DNA of 64,000 nt from Plantago major (lineage: Eukaryota > Streptophyta > Magnoliopsida > Lamiales > Plantaginaceae), in NCBI GenBank assembly GCA_026545765.1, contig CM048841.1, positions 25,021,397-25,085,396 on the forward strand, in the 5' to 3' direction. Of this stretch, positions 58,577 through 64,000 are shown piece after piece. The notes below the pieces were generated by a model. The model made no database searches. It worked only from the letters and a program-made list of their open reading frames with translations, and was not told the origin of the DNA. The translations under genes and the position numbers were made by a program. Within the stretch, counting starts at the first letter, position 1. Each line of letters starts with the position of its first letter.

Positions 58577-59314
58577 CGGTGAGATGGCTAGTTGAGCTCG
58601 TCTGAGGGAGCTAGCTAGTTGTCTCGGAAGATGAATGATGATGATGATGGTGGAAGGAGATGGGGAAGGTCGATGATGATGGTGGTTGATCGTAGGCGAT
58701 GGAGGATGATCGTAAGTAGCTTAGAGTGTTGATCGGATAACTTGAGAATGATGGAGGCGTCAGAGAGATTGCTCGGGTTTGTTTTGTGAATATTCCATGA
58801 TCTTAACCTTCTTCCTTTCCTTCCTATATAGAGACTCTTCCTTCCACCCGTTGGAATCTCTCATACCCACCTCTCCATCATTTCCGATGAATTTGTTAGA
58901 GTTCATTTGAATGGAGTTGGACTCCTTCTCAGTAGGTTAGAAGGCACCTCTTTACTGGAGTCTGTTAGGCGAACTAGTCCAACCATCCATCGTGGGTTGA
59001 CTAGTTCCATCGGCCTAGTAAGAGTGTTCACTTGTGGACTTGGTTGAGTGACCCATGTGGGTTGGATTGTCAACCAGTTGGATGGTCTTCGTAGTTGGCT
59101 TGGCTAGGTGAGCCAGCTAGCTAGTTAGCTCGTCAATAAGTCGGATGGTTTACGAGGGGTATTGAGCTAGGTAGCTTGGTCCACTGGATTAGTTAGGCTA
59201 GCCATTCGACCTTTGAGATTCGACTTGCTCGTCAGATCGAGCTGGACTTTTTATTGGGTCGTGGATTGGGCCACAGCCTTGCGGACTAATTAAATACGAA
59301 TTTTAGCCAATACA
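58467..59314 (-). repeat. 5' LTR of gypsy-2, 3' part deleted
   Basis: It matches 46327-47184 with about 9 substitutions and one gap of about 10 bp. The homologue of 46183-46326, the primer site and the leader are missing. The break is directly joined to gag coding sequence at about 58466. Confidence 0.88.
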
Positions 59315-59319
59315 CTAGT

Positions 59320-59880
59320 TACAAAAAATAGAAAATGTATATGAATGTAATTACTATCGTTGTTTTTTTCGAGTTGAATTAGGATTTAGGTTAGTGCGAA
59401 TTGATTAGTTTCAATTTGTTTAAAGAAGGCGGAGAATAAATATTGGTTATCGTTTTTATCGTTGTTTGTATGATGAACTGATTTTGTTGGGTTTGAATTA
59501 GGACTTTGAATTTAATTGAATTTTTTTAATAATGAATTGATTCTATTGTGGTTGATTTAGGACTTGGAGTTTAATTAGAGAAGACAAATTGAGTTTTTTT
59601 TTTTTAATGATGAATTGATTTTGTTGGGATTGTGTTAGGGCATAGAACTAGAATGAATAAGACATATTGGTTTTTTGTAATTAAAGTCTAATTTACATAT
59701 ATATATTACAAATTGGTCCAATTTAACTTAAATTAAGTACTCAATTGCATAACTTTAATAGTTGTCCACTTATATACATATACTGTAATATATATTCAAA
59801 GTAATGATATAACAGAATAAGAGGCACGTGGAGGAATACAATTTTTTCTCAATTTTTCGTCTAACAGTGCAATTATTCCT
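59320..59880 (-). mobile_element. Helitron-like body, copy 2 continued
   Basis: It has the same order of words as 15010-15430 (atcgttgtttt, gttgaattagg, aatgatgaattgattttgtt, caatttaacttaaattaa). This is the other side of the Helitron fragment split by gypsy-2. Confidence 0.5.
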
Positions 59881-59979
59881 AAATTTTTAGAAAAGCCCAC
59901 CCTCACAATATGGCACGTGCAAAATACGAAAAACAATCTGGACCGTCAGATTAATCTCAAAACTCCATCTCATCTTTCC

Positions 59980-60285
59980 CCTTTCTCTTCTTTGTACGAC
60001 TCCACTACCTCCTCCTCTTAACCTCCGCACCACCACCACCTCCGCACTTCCACCACCACCACCACCACCACCACTCCACCTCCCATCCACCACGAGATCT
60101 CCCTCACCACCACCACGCCACCACCTCCCCACTGCCATCACCACCTCCGCACCACCACCACCTCCCCATTTCCACCACCACTGCCACGACCATCACCACC
60201 ACTCCACCTCCTATACACCACGAGATCTCCCACCCACCGGCTCCCACCACCACTACCTCCGTCCGTCCGTCCGTCCGATTTGTCA
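59980..60285. repeat. CCACCA-rich low-complexity region
   Basis: Repeated caccaccacc and cctccgcacc words, plus a (CCGT)n stretch at 60258-60278. Two loosely similar halves (about 60020-60100 and 60140-60220) each end near cacgagatctcc. The Gly-rich minus-strand frames are a by-product. Confidence 0.8.
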
Positions 60286-60639
60286 AGATCTCGTCCGATT
60301 CGTCAATATCTCGTCAAGATCCACCAAGATCCGTTGAAATTCGTGAAGATCGATCTTATTTGTATTATTGATAAAATTGTATTGTATTATTGATTATTGA
60401 ATTTTGAATATTTTATTGTATTATTGAATATTGGATATTGAATTTTGTATTATTGAATATTGTATTGTATATTGTATATACAATATTGTATATTGTCAAT
60501 TTATTGTATATCCAGTTTTATAGATAAAATTGTATCATCACGTCTCGTCTCCAAATAATATGTAGGTAAATACAAGAAACCTAGATAAAACTGGATATTT
60601 ATCCGTTTCGTTCGTCTCCAAATCTGCAGATTTATGCAT

Positions 60640-60950
60640 TTAAAAAAATTTTACCTGTCACTAATTAGCGACGGATAATTTTCCGTCACTAAACTGGATA
60701 GGATTTTGGAATTAAAAAAATAAAAAATCAACTTATTAGAGACGAATAACTATCCGTCACAAAAGGTCAACGAAACTATCCGTCGCTAAATCCGTTACTA
60801 TTTAGCGATGGATAATTTATCCGTTACTAAATGGTTTCTGAGGAAGGAAATAGAGACGACCTTATTATCCGTCGCTACGGATTTAGCGACGAATCGGCAT
60901 CCATTTAGTAACGGATAGATCCGTTACTAAAAAACGGTTTTTTTGTAGTG
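60640..60950. mobile_element. CACTA-type (En/Spm) transposon end
   Basis: The end reads, in reverse, CACTACAAAAAAACCG. The subterminal zone is packed with ccgttactaa, ccgtcgcta and ttagcgacgga repeats in both orientations, the classic CACTA subterminal array. The opposite CACTA end was not found upstream, so only one terminus is claimed. AT-rich tattgaatattg repeats occupy 60370-60500. Confidence 0.68.
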
Positions 60951-61093
60951 CAACAAGTCAAATGATGAAACAATCTATATCAAAATTTTCATCTTGCTTA
61001 GAGCTTCACAATGATATAATTGAACCAAAAAAAGATGGAGGATTCGAAACCCTAGAATTGACGATGGAGGATCTCCGACCACCGTGCCGAGCT

Positions 61094-61408
61094 TTACTCT
61101 CCATTATTGTGGTTCAAAGAATCGTCCCTCCTACTAGGCTCCCCGAGTCCAATTGGCCTGACTTTCAAGCTGCTCTCGGTATAGCTGAACCGGAAATCGA
61201 ATGGAGTGTCGCATTGAACCGGCGGAGTGTCTGGAGTGAGGGAGGAAGGAGGGCGGTAAGGGGGTTTGGATTGTTGTGGAGGAGTGGTAGGTTTGGTTGG
61301 GTGGAGAGAGGGTGGTGGGATGGAGTATTTGGTGTAGAGATTTGAGGAGGTGGAGAGAAGGCGGTGGAGAGAGAGTGGTTTCCGGCGGCTGAGAGCGGTG
61401 GTGATCAT
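61094..61408 (-). pseudogene. Captured first-exon fragment resembling mitochondrial CRS2-associated factor
   Basis: From the ATG at 61408 the frame begins with an Arg/Ser-rich presequence-like stretch (TTALSRRKPLSLHRLLSTSS) and a Pro-rich region. It then has TPFDFRFSYTESSLKVRPIG, which resembles the start of plant CRS2-associated factors (CAF1/CAF2; CRM-domain proteins in organellar group II intron splicing). The similarity stops after GLGEP, before the CRM domains. It is a truncated piece lying in the Helitron-like segment. Confidence 0.55.
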
Positions 61409-61799
61409 TTTTTCTAGGGTTTTAGATCATGTTTGGCTAACAGTGCAAATTATATGTTGTAGCTGTTTAAGAGATGCCGAATTGGTGTTTGTGAGTTGTA
61501 CATATAATGTCTGAGTGTCTATAATGAACATCAAAGTTGGATTATGTTTGACGTTTGAAGATGTTTTCTAATGCAGAAGGCTTGGTCTACACTTAATACA
61601 ATCATTGATCTCTTGCAACAAGCACTTTCCTGCACAACATGAAGTTTCAAAGGCAACTCTCGACAAAGAAAAGTTCTTCCCAGTTAGGCACGCTCCTGGA
61701 ATCGAATATATACTTATAGCTAGTTAGGAGCTACTGAATTCTATGAGTGAATGGTTCCACAATTCTCAGCATTAACTCATGCTTTTGATTTTATTGTAG

Positions 61800-62231
61800 C
61801 AAGCGGGGAAATATCCCTCTTTGTAGTGGAGATGATGGTCTACCATATTACAGACCTCTTGTCCAGTGTATAAGTGGAAATAATAGCAGACGTTGGATAC
61901 CAATTCAGAATAGATCTTCTAGCTCTTTGAGTTCAGCTGAACTTGAAGTTCATGGTATGCTTGCGTTCAATTATTTCATTTTGAGTCTTTAAGGCTAATC
62001 GTATTGTTTTGCAAGAAGAGTTAGCTGTTTTCTATTTCGCTGTTGGAATTAATCATGAAGATTTCTATGAAGACTCAAACTTTTGGAGATCTGCTATGAA
62101 AAAAATTTGGCCTTTGCTTTCTCCTGTTATTTTCTCTGACCATCCGAAGAGTCCTGGTGAAGAAAATCCATTGCCTCCATACAACATGGTGGGAAATGTG
62201 ATGGACATGAGTGCTCATTATGGAGGTTCCA
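61800..62231 (+). pseudogene. Captured fragment of a QUASIMODO2-like putative pectin methyltransferase
   Basis: The first exon-like block (61800-61954) reads DDGLPYYRPLVQCISG and SRRWIPIQNRSSSSLSSAEL. An intron-like gtatgc...caag gap follows (61955-62015). The second block reads HEDFYEDSNFWRSAMKK, then LLSPVIFSDHPKSPGEE, PLPPYNM and VMDMSAHYGG. These match a middle part of the QUA2-type DUF248 methyltransferase family (Golgi, pectin). The SAM-site Asn is changed (family MDMNA, here MDMSA). Only about 120 residues remain, with the intron retained. Confidence 0.72.
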
Positions 62232-62371
62232 ATTTGCCACAACCAGTTTTCTCACATGGACAGTTGTATGTTGCATTGTCAAGAGCACGAAGATCATCTG
62301 CGATCCGAGAATTGATTAGTTGTATGTTGCATTGTCAAGGGGAAAAAAATCATCTACGATCCAGGAATTGA
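62232..62371 (+). pseudogene. Helitron helicase C-terminal remnant
   Basis: It is fused directly to the methyltransferase fragment: LPQPVFSHGQLYVALSRARR. This is the PIF1-like helicase end of plant Helitron RepHel proteins (PVFSHGQLYVALSR). A segment of about 55 bp starting gttgtatgttgcattgtcaa is duplicated in tandem (about 62263 and 62319). Confidence 0.75.
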
Positions 62372-62654
62372 TTAGGCCTCCTACAGTAGACTCCGATGAC
62401 CACACAAAGACAAGAAATGTTGTTTACACAGAAATCTTATAGAATCAAAACTAAGATTAGGCAATATATAAACATTAACTTTTGGTTGCGATTGAGAATG
62501 ATATATTTGCAAATATTATTCCTTTCTTATGTAACTTCTACATTTTTATAACATTAACCAACTTTGACAATTAATCATAAGATTGCATAGATGTCGGTAG
62601 AAATGTATTGAAGCAGGTCAAATATAACTTAACAAACCATAGAGTAAGACCAGA

Positions 62655-62694
62655 ATACGTTGTCTCACACGCATAGCGTTGTCGCAATTTCTAG
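62655..62694 (+). mobile_element. Helitron 3' terminus, copy 3
   Basis: The sequence acacgcatagcgttgtcgca is followed by atttCTAG and then T at 62695. It is an imperfect hairpin with the standard CTAG end, in line with the helicase remnant upstream. The Helitron thus probably extends left from 62694; its 5' TC end was not located. 62372-62654 shows nothing else. Confidence 0.6.
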
Positions 62695-63041
62695 TATATA
62701 TATACATATAATTAGCTTGCTTATTTTTTTATTATGTCTAACAAATCATCTAGGCTATCAATTGCTGATTAATTTACATATACCTCCAAAACAATAACCT
62801 TTAGCTTATCAAGAACTCCCCAGTACTATTATTAACTTCAGAAGTGACTACTTTATCTAGGATAAGAAGATTTTAAAATAAATTATTACTAATTTCTAAG
62901 TGGTATATATAGATAAAATAAGATTGAGTGAACAAGTAATGATAAAGTAGGAAATAAGAATTAATGAGTGAGATTAAAAAAATGCCTACATTTATAGGTT
63001 ATGAAGTTTCCAATTAATGAACTATAAAAAAAAAGGAAGAT
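62695..63041. other. Unrecognised AT-rich sequence
   Basis: It begins with a short TA repeat. No gene or repeat partner was seen. Confidence 0.5.
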
Positions 63042-63222
63042 TAAGTCTCAGGAGAGACGTTCTTTACATAATTTTATCTTGAGACGAACTTATATGGTTA
63101 AGAAAATCATTGATCTTATTAATCAAAAAACCTATACTCTCAACATTGGAGTTTTTTGATATTACAACAAGACTTATTTCATTAACAACATAGACGTTTT
63201 GATTAATAACATAGATTGTTTT
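63042..63222 (-). mobile_element. Small inverted-repeat MITE, copy 3 of 3
   Basis: Read on the minus strand, it repeats the ctatgttattaatcaaaacg, ttgttgtaatat and ttttttgattaata order of 14741-14934 and ends in cgtctc-type words. It is more diverged at its ends. Confidence 0.55.
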
Positions 63223-63229
63223 ATGGGGT

Positions 63230-64000
63230 TGGCTAATTTCAGTACTACATCGCACTGTACTAGCGTTAGTACACAATTCAAAAATTGACAAATGGCACAG
63301 TCAAACCACTAAAAATTAATTTATAAACTACTTTAACAATTTTGACAATTTTAACAATATAAATTACAAAACTCATCCTTCTAAATGCTATCTTTACATT
63401 TTAATCCTAAATTTCTACTTCATCACAAAAAAAAATCACCACCACCTTCTCTTCACCTTTTTCAATTATCACCACCACCAAATCACCGCCACGGCCACCG
63501 GAACTCTGACGAACCAATTTCTTCTCCTTCTTCGTTGAAATTTTCGAGCTTCGGGAGCTCAGCTGCCATGGAAGGAGCTTAAAGCTTCCATGGAAGTGGA
63601 AGCATTCGAGCTTCCATGGCCGACAGCCATGGAAGAGCTTCCACTGCCTGGAAGCTCGAAAGCTTCCGGCCATGGCAGCCGGTCGGAGCTCCGGTAAAAA
63701 AAAAATTAATTTTTAAAAAAATGAAAATTGATGTTTTTGTGAATTTTTTATTAATATAGGGTTGATTTGAGATAATTTCTGGGTATATTTTGTGAAGTTC
63801 AAAATATATGGGATGTGCGAATAATTCAACCTAATAACATTTTTAAGTAATATGCAACATAGCGCAACCTCATTATGCGACAGTGCGACGCCTAGTCGCA
63901 TTAATAAAAAATGAAGGGTTGAGATCAAATCTTGAAGTGATCTAGTGGTTTAGATCATAGTACTAACCTTAGTACAATGCGACAGTACTAAAGTTAGCCA
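63230..64000. mobile_element. 771-bp element with 40-bp terminal inverted repeats
   Basis: The left end starts TGGCTAATTTCAGTACTACA. The right end, at the last window base, reads in reverse TGGCTAACTTTAGTACTGTC. Both continue into a tagta end about 40 bases in. The middle (63425-63690) is GC-richer and holds inverted ttccatgg/ccatggaa words and a minus-strand frame of 88 codons without known domains. The superfamily is unknown because no TSD can be checked at the window end. Confidence 0.7.

Larger units (their letters stand above)
46183..59314 (-). mobile_element. Gypsy LTR retrotransposon of the Tat lineage (gypsy-2), young, minus strand
   Basis: CTAGT flanks both ends (46178-46182 and 59315-59319). 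LTR ends are TGTATTGG and GCGTCTACA. The two LTRs differ at about 9 sites over about 845 aligned bases by eye (about 1%), so it is the youngest LTR element here. The order gag, protease, RT, RNase H, second RNase H, integrase and a 5.8-kb region after pol fit the Tat lineage. The 5' LTR has lost its 3' part together with the primer site. Confidence 0.92.

Noticed and set aside
59887..60286. Gly/Val-rich frames that look like glycine-rich proteins
   Set aside because: They are the reverse of CCACCA low-complexity DNA, with no start context, intron or domain.
61560..61740. Possible further captured coding piece (phrase KATLDKEKFFPVRHAPGIEY)
   Set aside because: It looks protein-like but I could not assign a family, and no splice signals clearly bound it.
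1..64000. tRNA, rRNA or CRISPR loci
   Set aside because: No cloverleaf, rRNA core or direct-repeat/spacer pattern was recognised by eye; the regular repeats seen are satellites or LTRs.

Overview
This is nuclear DNA from a flowering plant, most likely a eudicot. The evidence is intron-containing plant genes, a plant-type bHLH factor, copia and gypsy LTR retrotransposons, L1-type LINEs, Helitrons and MITEs. I cannot name the species. It reads as transposon-dense intergenic DNA around one convincing host gene. That gene is on the minus strand at 8797-13320: a three-exon bHLH factor resembling the bHLH18/19/25 group. Its first intron (3.15 kb) holds a hAT element with a perfect 8-bp target-site duplication (TSD), a Stowaway-like MITE and a long AT microsatellite. 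Its first exon carries a 105-bp in-frame tandem duplication.

Layout. 1-6176: decayed copia element (copia-A); its 5' LTR is cut by the window edge. 6177-8796: mostly unrecognised, with a lone terminal inverted repeat and a possible LTR remnant. 8797-13320: the bHLH gene. 13321-15602: LINE scrap, MITEs and a Helitron end. 15603-45192: one nested complex. Its base is a copia element of about 4.5 kb (copia-B, TSD TAAAG), inflated by a PIF/Harbinger-like element (16558-21500, TSD TAA) and a Tat-lineage gypsy element (24045-44216), which itself holds an L1-type LINE (36365-42992, 9-bp TSD). 45193-46177: MITEs, a microsatellite and Helitron ends. 46183-59314: a younger Tat-lineage gypsy element on the minus strand (TSD CTAGT), with a nearly intact pol and a large 88-bp tandem array behind pol. 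59315-62694: Helitron body, a CACTA end, and a Helitron-like segment carrying pieces of two host genes and a helicase remnant. 63042-64000: a MITE and a 771-bp inverted-repeat element ending at the window edge.

The most unusual structure is copia-B. Its outer ends, next to the matching TSDs, are those of a minus-strand element. Its interior (primer site, gag, polypurine end) runs on the plus strand. Both LTRs are half-palindromes with complementary arms. This is what an inversion of the whole interior, with one breakpoint in each LTR, would leave.

The Harbinger-like element carries a Mediator subunit 33 (MED33/REF4-like) fragment and an unexplained 298-codon two-exon reading frame. The Helitron-like segment carries fragments resembling a mitochondrial CRS2-associated factor and a QUASIMODO2-like methyltransferase. 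No rRNA, tRNA or CRISPR was recognised. All family names rest on motif recognition by eye, and all identity figures are hand counts.
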